Source: Shinella sp. H4-D48
GTDB lineage: Bacteria; Pseudomonadota; Alphaproteobacteria; Rhizobiales; Rhizobiaceae
Length of the DNA stretch: 64,000 bases
Direction of reading: 5' to 3'
Assembly: GCF_022637395.1 (NCBI RefSeq)
Contig: NZ_CP093337.1
Span: forward strand, 124,001 to 188,000
A program made the translations under genes and the position numbers. The stretch's first letter is position 1. Each line of letters begins with the position of its first letter. The notes beneath the pieces are model-generated. The model was not told where the DNA came from, ran no database searches, and saw only the letters and a list, made by a program, of their open reading frames with translations. Shown one piece after another: positions 7,997 to 16,720 of the stretch.

Positions 7997-9006
7997 AGGC
8001 CGTTCTGTTCGATGCCGTCGGACTGCCGTTGACGGTGGGCAAGCGCCCTATCCCGGAGCCGGCGGAGGATGAAGTCCTGCTGAGGGTCGCCGCCTGCGGC
8101 ATCTGCGGGTCCGATCTGCACATGACCGAAGACCCGAAGACCTTCGGGCTCAACCGTCACGATGTGCTTGGCCACGAATTCGCCGGCGAGATTATCCGCT
8201 GCGGCAGCGCCGTCTTAGGGCTCAAGCCGGGTGACCGCGTGGCGGTTGCCCCGATGCGCGGCTGCGGCGCCTGTGAGAGTTGCCGCAAGGGAGAACCGGC
8301 CTGGTGCGCCGAGATGCGACTGATCGGCGGCGGCTATGCCGAGTTTACCACCGTTGGCGCCCGTCAATGCCGCATCCTGCCCGACGACCTGCCCATCGAG
8401 GAAGGCGCGTTGGCTGAGCCGGTCGCCGTGGCGCTGCATTGCGTCATGCGATCAGGGCTGAAGCCGGGCGATCGCGTTCTGATCCTCGGCGCCGGGCCGA
8501 TCGGCCTGCTGGTCGCCTTCTGGGCGCGGCGCCATGGTGCGCGCGATGTCATCGTCGCCGATATCAACCGGCATCAGGAGGAGCGCGTGAGCGCCGTCGG
8601 TGCGACCGGCTTTGCCCTTTCCGGTCCCGGCCTTGCCGAGGACTTTCAGGCCCGGTCGGGCGGTCAACCCGATATCGTCTTCGAATGCGTCGGCAAGCGC
8701 GGGCTCATCGACTTCGCCTGCAGGCTCGTGCGTACCCACGGAACGGTGGTCGGCGTCGGGCTCTGCGTGGGCGGTGACGAGTGGGATCCCTTCGCGGCCC
8801 TGTCGAAGGAAATCCGGCTCGTTTTCGCGGTGTTCTTCAACATGGCCGAATTCGAGACGTCGCTGGGCGCTCTCGGTCCCGGCCGCTACCGCCCGCAGGC
8901 GCTGATCACGGGGCGGATCGGTTTCGACGAAGTGCCCGAGACCTTCGAGGGGCTCAGGCGCCGGACAACGCAATGCAAGGTGCTGATTGCCGCCGATGCG
9001 GCGTGA
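7993..9006 (+). CDS. Zinc-dependent medium-chain alcohol dehydrogenase
   Basis: 337 residues of the MDR family (threonine/sorbitol/formaldehyde dehydrogenase-like). Catalytic zinc ligands are Cys38 in CGICGSDLH and His61-Glu62 in GHEFAGE. A structural-zinc cysteine group is at CGACESCRKGEPAWC. The Rossmann segment is VLILGAGPIGLLVA. It overlaps the permease gene by ATGA and is followed by the hydrolase gene. In this operon it likely oxidises an alcohol or reduces a carbonyl of the imported aromatic. The specific substrate is not evident. Confidence 0.88.
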   Translation: MKAVLFDAVGLPLTVGKRPIPEPAEDEVLLRVAACGICGSDLHMTEDPKTFGLNRHDVLGHEFAGEIIRCGSAVLGLKPGDRVAVAPMRGCGACESCRKGEPAWCAEMRLIGGGYAEFTTVGARQCRILPDDLPIEEGALAEPVAVALHCVMRSGLKPGDRVLILGAGPIGLLVAFWARRHGARDVIVADINRHQEERVSAVGATGFALSGPGLAEDFQARSGGQPDIVFECVGKRGLIDFACRLVRTHGTVVGVGLCVGGDEWDPFAALSKEIRLVFAVFFNMAEFETSLGALGPGRYRPQALITGRIGFDEVPETFEGLRRRTTQCKVLIAADAA

Positions 9007-9030
9007 GCAAATGGACGAGGAGGGCAGGTT

Positions 9031-9810
9031 ATGGAATTCGAAACGCTGACTGAGGAGATCGACGGTGTGCGCACGGTCGTCAAGGCGATCGGCAATGGAC
9101 CGGCTGTGATCGCCCTGCATGGCGCGGCAACAATCGAGGGTTACGACTGGGCGCGGGGCCTTGCCGACCGCTTCCGTGTCTACCTGCCCTTCCATCCCGG
9201 TTTCGGCGAGAGCGCCGAAGCGCCACATATTGCCGGCATGCAGGACATGGTGGTCCACAATCTCCGTCTCGTTGACGCGCTCGGCCTCGAGCGTCCGCAT
9301 CTCGTCGGTCATTCCATGGGGGGCTGGATGGCGGCGGAGATCGCTGCCGTTGCCGGCGAGCGTTTCGGCAGGCTGGTGCTGAATGCGCCGGCCGGGCTCA
9401 ATCATCCCGATCACCCCGGCGCCGACCTGAGCCAGATCCCGCCGCAAGAGTTTCCCGCCTATCTCGCGCACAATGTCGCGGTCGCGGCGCGCTACTTTCC
9501 CGGTGGTTCGGAGTGCCCTTCGGCAGAAGCCTTCGTGGCGGCCCGCGAGAAGGAGGGGTCGGCACTGGGCAACATTCTCAAGGTGCACGGCATGGGCCAC
9601 CCCAATCTCGGCCGTTGGCTGAGCCGGATTCCCAACGAGACGCTGATCGTCTGGGGCGACAGGGACCGCATGCTGCCCGCCTCGCAGGCGCCGCTCTGGC
9701 AGGCCGCCATTCCCAATGCCCGGACGCTGATCATCGAGGAGGCCGGCCATTTCGCCATGCAGGAAGATCCGCGCACCGTCACGGCCATCGGCGACTTCCT
9801 GGCCACGTGA
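9031..9810 (+). CDS. Alpha/beta-hydrolase fold enzyme
   Basis: 259 residues. Nucleophile elbow GHSMGG places Ser95. The acid is Asp210 or Asp212 in VWGDRDRM, and the base is His240 in EAGHFAM. The oxyanion region ALHGAAT is near residue 28. The size and motifs fit the ring-fission-product and ester hydrolase family (BphD/MhpC/3-oxoadipate enol-lactonase-like), but the residues do not single one out. A strong GGAGG lies upstream (9019-9023). It lies between the alcohol dehydrogenase and the monooxygenase, so it may de-esterify or deacylate the substrate, or hydrolyse a C-C bond. Confidence 0.85.
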   Translation: MEFETLTEEIDGVRTVVKAIGNGPAVIALHGAATIEGYDWARGLADRFRVYLPFHPGFGESAEAPHIAGMQDMVVHNLRLVDALGLERPHLVGHSMGGWMAAEIAAVAGERFGRLVLNAPAGLNHPDHPGADLSQIPPQEFPAYLAHNVAVAARYFPGGSECPSAEAFVAAREKEGSALGNILKVHGMGHPNLGRWLSRIPNETLIVWGDRDRMLPASQAPLWQAAIPNARTLIIEEAGHFAMQEDPRTVTAIGDFLAT

Positions 9811-9869
9811 AACCCGAGCGCGGCGCTTCCAGCGATCCGCGACGACAGGACCATCAAGGAGGAATTGTC

Positions 9870-11096
9870 ATGAACGCACCACTCAAGCATGCATCCGGTT
9901 ACTGGGGTACGAAGACGGACTTCGCATCCCTCATGGCGCATATCGAGAAGGTCGGCCCGATCCTCGACAGGAATTCTGAGGCGAATGAAAAACTCGGCCG
10001 CCTCAACGAGGAGACCTTCGAGGCGCTCAAGCCTGTCCGCATGAGCCATATCTTCGCCGGCGAGGATATCGGCGGCGCGCAGCTCTCGCCGACGCAGGGC
10101 CTGCAGCTCATCGAGGCCATCACCTATCACAGCGGCGCGGCCGGCTGGGTGTCGATGGTCCACGCCTGCATCGGCGCGATGTCGGCGGCCTTCCTGCCCG
10201 ACACGGCCATCAGCCGTCTCTATGACGGCAAGACCGACAACCGGTTCTCCGGTCAGGGCACGCCAACCGGCATGCTAAAGAAGGTCGATGGCGGTTATCG
10301 CCTGAACGGCAAGTGGGCCTATGCGAGCGGCATCTACCACGCGACCTACACGCACACCGCCGCCCTGCTCGACGATGGCAACGGCCAGCCGGCCAAGGAC
10401 GAGAATGGCGATGTGATCGTTCTTTGCGCCCATGCGCCGGTAGACGAGCACGAACTGCTCGGCAACTGGAACGTCCTTGGCCTTCAGGCCACCGGCAGCA
10501 TCGATTACGCCGCCAACGACGTCTTCATTCCTGACGACATGGTCTTCCCGATCCTGACGGCCGAGCCGCAGCGCATGCAGGAATTCTTCAGCCTTGGCGT
10601 GGTGGGGCTTGCCGCCATCGGCCATTCCGGCTGGGCCATCGGTGCCTCGCGCCGCATACTCGACGAGGCCGCGAAATATGCCAAGACCAAGACGGGCCGC
10701 GCAGGGCTGCTCGGCGAGAGCGACAAGTTCTGGTACGATTTCGGCCGGGCGGAGGCTCGTGTCCGCGCCGCCCGCGCTTTCCTGTTCGAGGTCTGGCGCG
10801 ACGTCGAGTCCTCCATCGAGGCCGGCAATCGCATGACCACGCGCCAGATCAGCCTTGTGCATCTCGCCAAATCCGAAGTGCATGAGGCCGGCGTCGACGC
10901 CTGCCATTTCGTCTATCGCTCGCTCGGCGGGGCCTCGCTGCGCTACGGCGTGATGCAGCGGATCTATCGCGAGATGCTGACGGCAGCAAACCACTTCACG
11001 ATCAACCCGAACATCGTCGGTGCCGCCGGCCGCGACCTTGCCGGCCTGTGGAGCGACCGCACATGGCAGTTCTACGACCTGATCGAGAAGAAATGA
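9870..11096 (+). CDS. Flavin-dependent aromatic monooxygenase, oxygenase component (acyl-CoA dehydrogenase fold)
   Basis: 408 residues starting at ATG 9870 after AAGGAGGAA. The protein has the acyl-CoA dehydrogenase-like fold of group D monooxygenases (relatives: HsaA, HpaB-like, resorcinol hydroxylase large subunits, DszC): an N-terminal helical part (LNEETFEALKP), a middle beta domain with SGQGTPTG and GKWAYASG, and a C-terminal helical bundle. The loop WNVLGLQATGSIDY is typical. A flavin reductase overlaps by ATGA, so this is very probably a two-component system using reduced flavin and O2 to hydroxylate a phenol. In Rhizobium gamma-resorcylate pathways a comparable pair converts resorcinol to hydroxyquinol, which would feed the dioxygenase at 12774. 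That role is inferred. Confidence 0.82.
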   Translation: MNAPLKHASGYWGTKTDFASLMAHIEKVGPILDRNSEANEKLGRLNEETFEALKPVRMSHIFAGEDIGGAQLSPTQGLQLIEAITYHSGAAGWVSMVHACIGAMSAAFLPDTAISRLYDGKTDNRFSGQGTPTGMLKKVDGGYRLNGKWAYASGIYHATYTHTAALLDDGNGQPAKDENGDVIVLCAHAPVDEHELLGNWNVLGLQATGSIDYAANDVFIPDDMVFPILTAEPQRMQEFFSLGVVGLAAIGHSGWAIGASRRILDEAAKYAKTKTGRAGLLGESDKFWYDFGRAEARVRAARAFLFEVWRDVESSIEAGNRMTTRQISLVHLAKSEVHEAGVDACHFVYRSLGGASLRYGVMQRIYREMLTAANHFTINPNIVGAAGRDLAGLWSDRTWQFYDLIEKK

Positions 11097-11707
11097 GCGC
11101 CCCGGCGAAAGACATGCCGGGCAAGGGGGCTGTGCCTGAAACGGGCGCCGCCTCCGCTGGCTCCCGCCTCACAGAGGCGTTTCTCGCCGCCTTCAGGCAT
11201 CACCCATCCGGCGTCGCCATCATCACGGCGGAAGGGGCGGAGGGGCCTGTCGCGCTGACGGTGAGCTCGCTGATCTCGATCAGTGCGTCTCCACCCATGG
11301 TCGCCTTCTCGCTCTCGGCATCGTCCTCCAGCGCGAAGGTGGTCGAGCGTGCCGCATCCGTCGTCGTGCATTTCGTGCGCCGCGCCGACATGCAGCTTGC
11401 CCGGCTCTGCGCCACATCAGGCAAGGATCGCTTCGGGCCGGATGTGCGCTGGTCACGGCTCGACAGCGGTGAGCCCTACTATCCGCAGGTCGAGCTGTGG
11501 TTTCGCGCAGAGCTGCGCGGCCGGCTGGAAACGCCGGGCGCCTGCCTTGTGACCGCGGAGCTGACATCCGTTTCCTCCGGAGCGCACGCGACACGGCAGG
11601 CCGAGGCGCTGGTCTATTCCAACCGTGCCTGGCACGCGCTGGGACCGGTGGTCGATACGGCCTCGGCGCCGGTTCTGTTGTGGCCGGACGATTCCGCGAC
11701 CTTCTGA
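11093..11707 (+). CDS. Flavin reductase, partner of the two-component monooxygenase
   Basis: 204 residues from ATG 11093, overlapping the oxygenase stop as ATGA. The flavin_reduct/HpaC-type FMN-binding split barrel is seen in FRHHPSGVAIITAEG, ALTVSSLISIS, PPMVAFSLS and the late ALVYSNRAWHALG segment. It supplies FMNH2 or FADH2 from NAD(P)H to the oxygenase. The N-terminus has about 25 low-complexity residues before the fold. It is the last gene of operon A and converges on the LysR gene. Confidence 0.87.
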   Translation: MSAPAKDMPGKGAVPETGAASAGSRLTEAFLAAFRHHPSGVAIITAEGAEGPVALTVSSLISISASPPMVAFSLSASSSSAKVVERAASVVVHFVRRADMQLARLCATSGKDRFGPDVRWSRLDSGEPYYPQVELWFRAELRGRLETPGACLVTAELTSVSSGAHATRQAEALVYSNRAWHALGPVVDTASAPVLLWPDDSATF

Positions 11708-11742
11708 GTCAAGAGCCGGCGAGATATGCCGCCGGCTTTCCC

Positions 11743-12693
11743 CTACATGCCCCAAATAACGGACTGTTCGTGGCGCTTGATGAGATGCCGCAGATTCTCG
11801 AAACTCTTGCGCAAATGCGCCGAAAACGCCTCGATGGCGGGTGCCCCGAGATCGCCCGAGCGCCGGAGCAGGCCAAGCGCCCGTTCCGGATGCGGGATTT
11901 CGATCGGCAGCGCGGTGATCGCCCGGTCGTTGCGATAGGCGAAGACGACGCTGTGCGGCAGGATCGTCAACGCGTCGCTTTCCTTCATGTAGTTGATCGC
12001 GCTGGTCAGCGAACCGCCGGCATAGCGGATCTTCGTCTCGGTGGCGCCGAGCGAGAGGACGAGGCTGCGAAGATCGGCCAGCAGCGGACTGCCGGGTGGC
12101 GGCGCGATCCATGGAAAGTCGAGCAGTTCGGGGCCGGACAGCTTGCGTTTGAGCAGCAGCGGATGCGTGACGCGGCACGCGACGACGTTGCGGCCGGGCA
12201 GCAGCTCCTGGAAATGCATGCCCGAGCCCTCCTCGAGCATGTCGATCGGGCAGATCGCGAGATCGATCCGGTCGGCGACGATTGCGGCGCGCAGTTCCGA
12301 GAGATAGCCGTAGCTCTGCTCGACGCGCACGTCGGGGGAGGCATTCTGAAAGCCCGCGACCATGCCGGCGATCAGCGCATCCATGAAGAAGGGCGTGCCA
12401 CCGACGCGCACCAGCCCGGTGCGGCCATGGCGAAAACCTTCCACCAGGCTCGAAGCCTTGCGGGCGGAGGTCAGGATGGCCTGGCCGTGATCGGCCAGCG
12501 CGCGGCCAAGCGGCGTGGGTTGCAGCGGCCGGCGTCCCTTCAGGAAAAGCGGCTCGCCGAGGCGCTTTTCCAGCATTGCAAGCGTGCGCGATACGGCCGG
12601 CTGGCTAAGGCCGAGCATGGTCGCCCCCTCGGTCACGCCGCCCGCCTGGACGACCGCTGCAAGCTGCGCAAGGTGCCTTTCGTCAATCTTCAT
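11743..12693 (-). CDS. LysR-family regulator 1 of the aromatic block
   Basis: 316 residues. The N-terminal winged HTH is HLAQLAAVVQAGGVTEGATM...SQPAVSRTLAMLEKRLGEPLF (about residues 7-55), followed by a LysR_substrate effector domain. It is divergent from the hydroxyquinol dioxygenase gene with only 80 bp between them, the normal layout for a LysR activator of an intradiol pathway. It is clearly paralogous to the regulator at 22095-23087 (shared MKI.E.HL.QLAAV, GGVTE.A.MLG, SRTL..LEKR.GEPLF, FFMDA). The effector is probably the aromatic substrate or a muconate/maleylacetate intermediate. Confidence 0.92.
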   Translation of the reverse strand: MKIDERHLAQLAAVVQAGGVTEGATMLGLSQPAVSRTLAMLEKRLGEPLFLKGRRPLQPTPLGRALADHGQAILTSARKASSLVEGFRHGRTGLVRVGGTPFFMDALIAGMVAGFQNASPDVRVEQSYGYLSELRAAIVADRIDLAICPIDMLEEGSGMHFQELLPGRNVVACRVTHPLLLKRKLSGPELLDFPWIAPPPGSPLLADLRSLVLSLGATETKIRYAGGSLTSAINYMKESDALTILPHSVVFAYRNDRAITALPIEIPHPERALGLLRRSGDLGAPAIEAFSAHLRKSFENLRHLIKRHEQSVIWGM

Positions 12694-12773
12694 AACAATA
12701 ACAAATATAAATCGCCGAAAAAATTATCAAGCACGCAGTTTCGGCCTGTTAGGTTCTCGTTATGGGAGAAGTC
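12694..12773. promoter_or_regulatory. Divergent promoter between lysR 1 and the hydroxyquinol operon
   Basis: 80 bp that are notably AT-rich next to the LysR start (ATAACAATAACAAAT), where LysR boxes usually lie. No clear dyad could be fixed by eye. GGGAGAAG at 12764-12771 is the ribosome-binding site for ATG 12774. Confidence 0.5.
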
Positions 12774-13634
12774 ATGCCAGACATATCGTTCAGTGAGCGC
12801 ACCTCTGCGCAGCGCGTTGCCGAGCGGCTCGACAAGCACGCCGCCGGACCGCTGCAAGCCTTCATGGTTCCCTTCATCGAGCACCTGCACAAGCTGATCA
12901 GGGAGACACGTCCCTCGCAGGCCGACTGGCGGCGCGCGATGGAATTCCTGACGGATGTCGGCCATGCCAGCGATGGTCGCCGGCAGGAATGGGTGCTGCT
13001 GTCCGACCTGCTCGGCGTGACCGCGTTGGTCGAGGAGATCAACACGAACCGGCCGAAGGGCGCGACGCCCAACACGGTGCGCGGCCCCTTCTACCGGGCC
13101 GATGCGCCCCGGCTGCCGCTTGATGCCAGCATATCGCTCGACGGTGTAGGTCCCGTGCTGTCCGTCAGCGGCCATGTGCGGGATCTCGACGGCAAGCCCA
13201 TTGCCAGCGCCACGGTCGAGACCTGGCAGGCTAACAGCGAGGGCTTCTACGAGAACCAGCAGCCGGACCAGCAGCCGGAATTCAACCTTCGCGGCATCTT
13301 CACGACCGACGGCCAGGGGTGCTTCCGTTACAAGACCGTGCGTCCGGGCGGCTATGCCGTTCCCAGCGACGGCCCTGTCGGGCAGATGCTGGGCGGGCTG
13401 GGCTTTGCCATGCGCCGTCCGGCCCATCTTCACTTCCTGATCAAGGCGGATGGCTTCGAGACGATCAGCACGCATGTCTACGACGGCAGCGATCCGCATC
13501 TCGGTCAGGACGCGCTGTTCGGCGTGAAGGACGAGCTGATCGGGGAATTCACGCCGACCGGGAAGGGGGATGCGTCGACGCTCGACTTCACCTTCACCAT
13601 GGTTCGGGCGAAGAAGGGACGCGGCACGACATGA
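12774..13634 (+). CDS. Hydroxyquinol 1,2-dioxygenase-type intradiol dioxygenase 1
   Basis: 286 residues from ATG 12774; an in-frame ATG at 12762 overlaps the ribosome-binding site and is less likely. The N-terminal dioxygenase_N dimerisation domain covers about residues 20-105 and the catalytic beta domain follows. The four iron(III) ligands are in place: Tyr159 (EGFYEN), Tyr194 (GGYAVPSDGP), His218 and His220 (RPAHLH). Length and the GPFYRADAP / FNLRG text fit hydroxyquinol (1,2,4-trihydroxybenzene) rather than plain catechol enzymes. The product would be maleylacetate, reduced by the next gene (ATGA overlap). Confidence 0.9.
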   Translation: MPDISFSERTSAQRVAERLDKHAAGPLQAFMVPFIEHLHKLIRETRPSQADWRRAMEFLTDVGHASDGRRQEWVLLSDLLGVTALVEEINTNRPKGATPNTVRGPFYRADAPRLPLDASISLDGVGPVLSVSGHVRDLDGKPIASATVETWQANSEGFYENQQPDQQPEFNLRGIFTTDGQGCFRYKTVRPGGYAVPSDGPVGQMLGGLGFAMRRPAHLHFLIKADGFETISTHVYDGSDPHLGQDALFGVKDELIGEFTPTGKGDASTLDFTFTMVRAKKGRGTT

Positions 13635-14695
13635 CACTCGACTTTACCTATCAGGCAAGTGCGGCACGCATCGTCTTCAGCAACGGGGCGAGCGGCGAAG
13701 TCGGTAAATGGGTGGAGGCACTGGAGTGCCGGCGTGCGCTCGTGCTGTCGACGCCGCATCAGGCGGCCGATGCGGAGGCCCTGTCGAAGCGGCTCGGGCC
13801 GCTTTCGGTCGGAACCTTCACCGAGGCCACCATGCATACGCCCGTCGATGTGACCGAGCGTGCCGTCGCGCGTGCGGCCGAGCTCGGCGCGGATTGCGTT
13901 GTCTCGCTCGGTGGCGGCTCGACGACGGGGCTCGGCAAGGCCATGGCCTATCGCACGGACATCCAGCAGATCGTGATACCCACCACCTATGCCGGCTCCG
14001 AAGTCACGCCGATCCTTGGCCAGACGGAAAACGGCGTCAAAGCCACCGTCCGCAGCCCGAAAATCACGCCGGAAGTGGTGATCTACGATCCGCAGCTGAC
14101 GCTCGGCCTGCCTGTTGGCATGAGCGTCACCAGCGGCCTGAACGCCATCGCGCATGCGGCCGAAGGGCTTTACGCGCCCGACCGCAATCCCATTACGACG
14201 ATGATGAGCATCGACGGCATTCGTGCGCTGAAGGAGGCTCTGCCGGCCCTGATCGACAGCCCGCGCGACGGCGCGGCGCGTGAAAAGGCGCTTTACGGTG
14301 CATGGCTTTGCGGCACGGTGCTGGGCCAGATCTCGATGTCGCTGCATCACAAGATCTGCCACACGCTGGGCGGCAGCTTCGACACGCCCCATGCCGAGAC
14401 CCATTCCATCATGCTGCCGCACACGATCGGCTTCAACGCCTCGGCGGTGCCGGAGCTGATGACGCCGATCTCCGATATTTTCGGTGGCGCCACACCCGGA
14501 CAGGCGCTTTACGATTTTGCCAAATCGATCGGTTCGCCGATGGCGCTGAAGGATTTCGGCCTTAGCGAGGCCGATCTCGACCGGGCCGCCGATATCGCCA
14601 CCAGGAACCCCTATTCCAATCCGCGCCCGATCGACCGTACGGCGATCCGCGCACTGTTACAGGACGCCTGGAGCGGAACACGACCGCCATATTGA
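13631..14695 (+). CDS. Maleylacetate reductase
   Basis: 354 residues of the iron-type alcohol dehydrogenase superfamily. The NAD(P) motif is GGGSTTGLGKAMA, followed by IPTTYAGSEVTPI, LPVGMSVTSGLNAIAHAAEG and the metal-site-like HKICHTLGG...PHAETHS region. These match maleylacetate reductases (TfdF/ClcE/GraC/HxqD class). It reduces maleylacetate to 3-oxoadipate with NADH, and in chloroaromatic pathways can also remove a chlorine at C2. It is translationally coupled to the dioxygenase by ATGA. The position directly after a hydroxyquinol dioxygenase makes the function firm. Confidence 0.92.
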   Translation: MTLDFTYQASAARIVFSNGASGEVGKWVEALECRRALVLSTPHQAADAEALSKRLGPLSVGTFTEATMHTPVDVTERAVARAAELGADCVVSLGGGSTTGLGKAMAYRTDIQQIVIPTTYAGSEVTPILGQTENGVKATVRSPKITPEVVIYDPQLTLGLPVGMSVTSGLNAIAHAAEGLYAPDRNPITTMMSIDGIRALKEALPALIDSPRDGAAREKALYGAWLCGTVLGQISMSLHHKICHTLGGSFDTPHAETHSIMLPHTIGFNASAVPELMTPISDIFGGATPGQALYDFAKSIGSPMALKDFGLSEADLDRAADIATRNPYSNPRPIDRTAIRALLQDAWSGTRPPY

Positions 14696-14719
14696 ATTCT
14701 TTTGGGAGGAGGAATGAAT

Positions 14720-15997
14720 ATGCTTACGAGACGGGACTTGCTGAAATCCGCAGCCGCAACGGGCGCATTGGCTGCGACATCCGGCCTTGCCATGCCGGCC
14801 GTCGCCCAGGGCGCGCCGATCAAGCTCGGCTATGTCAGCCCGCAGACCGGCCCGCTTGCCGCTTTCGCCGAGGCCGACAAGTTCATCATCGATGGCTTCA
14901 TGTCCGCCACCAAGGCGGCCGGGCTGAACTACGAAGTGGTGGTGAAGGACAGCCAGTCCAACCCGAACCGCGCCGCCGAAGTCGCCAAGGAGCTGATCGT
15001 CAGCGACGAGGTCAATCTCGTCCTCGTGGCCTCTACGCCCGAGACGACCAACCCCGTGGCCACGACCTGCGAGGCGGAGGAGGTGCCCTGCATCTCGACG
15101 GCGGCGCCCTGGCAGCCCTGGTTCATCGGCCAGCAGTCCAATCCGGGCGATCCGGCGTCGTGGAAGCCGTTCAACAGTGCCTTCCACTTCTTCTGGGGGC
15201 TGGAAGACGTCATCGCTGTTTACACCAACATGTGGGGCCAGCTGGAGACCAACAAGAAGGTCGGCGGTCTGTTTCCGAACGACGGCGACGGCAATGCCTG
15301 GGGCGACAAGGCCGTGGGCTTCCCGCCGGTTCTGGAGAAGCTGGGCTTCAGCCTCAATGATCCCGGCCGCTACCAGAATCTGACCGACGACTTTTCCGCC
15401 CAGATCAATGCCTTCAAGTCCGATGGCAGCGACATCATCACCGGTGTGATGATCCCGCCCGACTTCACCACCTTCTGGAACCAGGCGCAGCAGCAGGGCT
15501 TCAAGCCCAAGGTCGCGTCCATCGGCAAGGCGATCCTGTTTCCGCAGGCGGTCGAGGCGCTCGGAAAGAACGGCCACAACCTGTCCTGCGAAGTCTGGTG
15601 GTCGGCAAGCCATCCCTTCAAGTCGTCGCTGACCGGCCAGAGCGCCGGCGAGCTCGCCGAGGGCTTCACCAAGGCCACCGGCCGCCCCTGGACCCAGCCC
15701 ATCGGCTTCGTCCATGCGTTGTTCGAGGTCGCCGCCGACGTGATGAAACGCGCCGATCCGACCGATAGCGAAGCGGTGATTGCCGCCATCGCCGCCTCCA
15801 ATATCGAGACGATCGTCGGCAAGGTGGCCTGGGATGGCGCCAATCTGCCGCCCTTCGCCGCCAAGAATGTCGCCAAGACCCCGCTGGTCGGCGGTCAGTG
15901 GCGCCTCAAGGACGGCGGGGGCTACGACCTCGTCATCGTCGACAACCAGACGGCGCCGAACATTCCGACCGGCGGCAAGATGGAAGCGATCGGCTGA
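14720..15997 (+). CDS. ABC importer substrate-binding protein B (HAAT family, Tat signal)
   Basis: 425 residues from ATG 14720, 7 bases after AGGAGG (14707-14712); ATG 14714 is also in frame but too close. The signal contains the twin-arginine motif TRRDLLKSAAATG. The mature start IKLGYVSPQTGPLAAFAE and the DSQSNPNRAAEVAKE block are the family pattern. It is a close paralogue of the protein at 3225-4523, so the two importers arose by duplication and presumably take related but different aromatics. Two ATPases and two permeases follow in the same order as in operon A, here without an intervening hairpin. Confidence 0.9.
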   Translation: MLTRRDLLKSAAATGALAATSGLAMPAVAQGAPIKLGYVSPQTGPLAAFAEADKFIIDGFMSATKAAGLNYEVVVKDSQSNPNRAAEVAKELIVSDEVNLVLVASTPETTNPVATTCEAEEVPCISTAAPWQPWFIGQQSNPGDPASWKPFNSAFHFFWGLEDVIAVYTNMWGQLETNKKVGGLFPNDGDGNAWGDKAVGFPPVLEKLGFSLNDPGRYQNLTDDFSAQINAFKSDGSDIITGVMIPPDFTTFWNQAQQQGFKPKVASIGKAILFPQAVEALGKNGHNLSCEVWWSASHPFKSSLTGQSAGELAEGFTKATGRPWTQPIGFVHALFEVAADVMKRADPTDSEAVIAAIAASNIETIVGKVAWDGANLPPFAAKNVAKTPLVGGQWRLKDGGGYDLVIVDNQTAPNIPTGGKMEAIG

Positions 15998-16000
15998 GCC

Positions 16001-16720
16001 ATGCCCATCCTCGCCCTCGACCAGGTCTCGAAAAGCTTCGGCGCCCTCAAGGTCGCCGACCAGATTTCGTTTGCGCTGGAAAAGGGCGAGGCGCTGGGCG
16101 TCATCGGGCCGAACGGTGCGGGCAAGTCGACACTGTTCAATCTCATTACCGGCAATATCCGCGTCGATGCTGGCACGATCCGCTTCGACGGCGAGGATGT
16201 GACGCGCCAGCCGCCGATGGCGCGGTGCCTGGCCGGGGTCGGGCGGACGTTCCAGATTCCGCAGCCCTTCGAACAGCTGACGGTGTTCGAGAACCTGCTG
16301 GTTGGCGGCGCCTTCGGGTCGCGCAAGACCGAGAAGGATGTCGGTGAGCGCTGCGCCGATATTCTCGTCGAGACCGGGCTCTACCCCAAGGCAAACCAGC
16401 TCGCCGGAAGCCTAGGGCTGTTGCAGCGCAAGCGTCTTGAGCTTGCCCGGGCACTTGCGACCGACCCGAAAATCCTGCTGCTCGACGAGATCGCCGGCGG
16501 CTTGACCGAAGGGGAATGCCAGGAACTGGTGGAAACGATCCGCAACATCCACCGGCGCGGCGTTTCCATCATCTGGGTCGAGCATGTGCTGCATGCGCTG
16601 AATTCGGTGGTCAGCCGTCTTGTTGTCCTGCATTTCGGCCGGGTGATCGGCGACGGCGATACCGAGACGATCATGGCATCGAAGGACGTACGCGAAATCT
16701 ATCTCGGGATCGATGTGTGA
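16001..16720 (+). CDS. ABC importer ATPase B1 (LivG type)
   Basis: 239 residues. Walker A GPNGAGKST, divergent signature [16 protein letters not shown], Walker [17 protein letters not shown]-loop WVEHVLHAL. It is a close paralogue of the ATPase at 4651 (shared [29 protein letters not shown]). It starts three bases after the binding-protein stop. Confidence 0.92.
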   Translation: MPILALDQVSKSFGALKVADQISFALEKGEALGVIGPNGAGKSTLFNLITGNIRVDAGTIRFDGEDVTRQPPMARCLAGVGRTFQIPQPFEQLTVFENLLVGGAFGSRKTEKDVGERCADILVETGLYPKANQLAGSLGLLQRKRLELARALATDPKILLLDEIAGGLTEGECQELVETIRNIHRRGVSIIWVEHVLHALNSVVSRLVVLHFGRVIGDGDTETIMASKDVREIYLGIDV

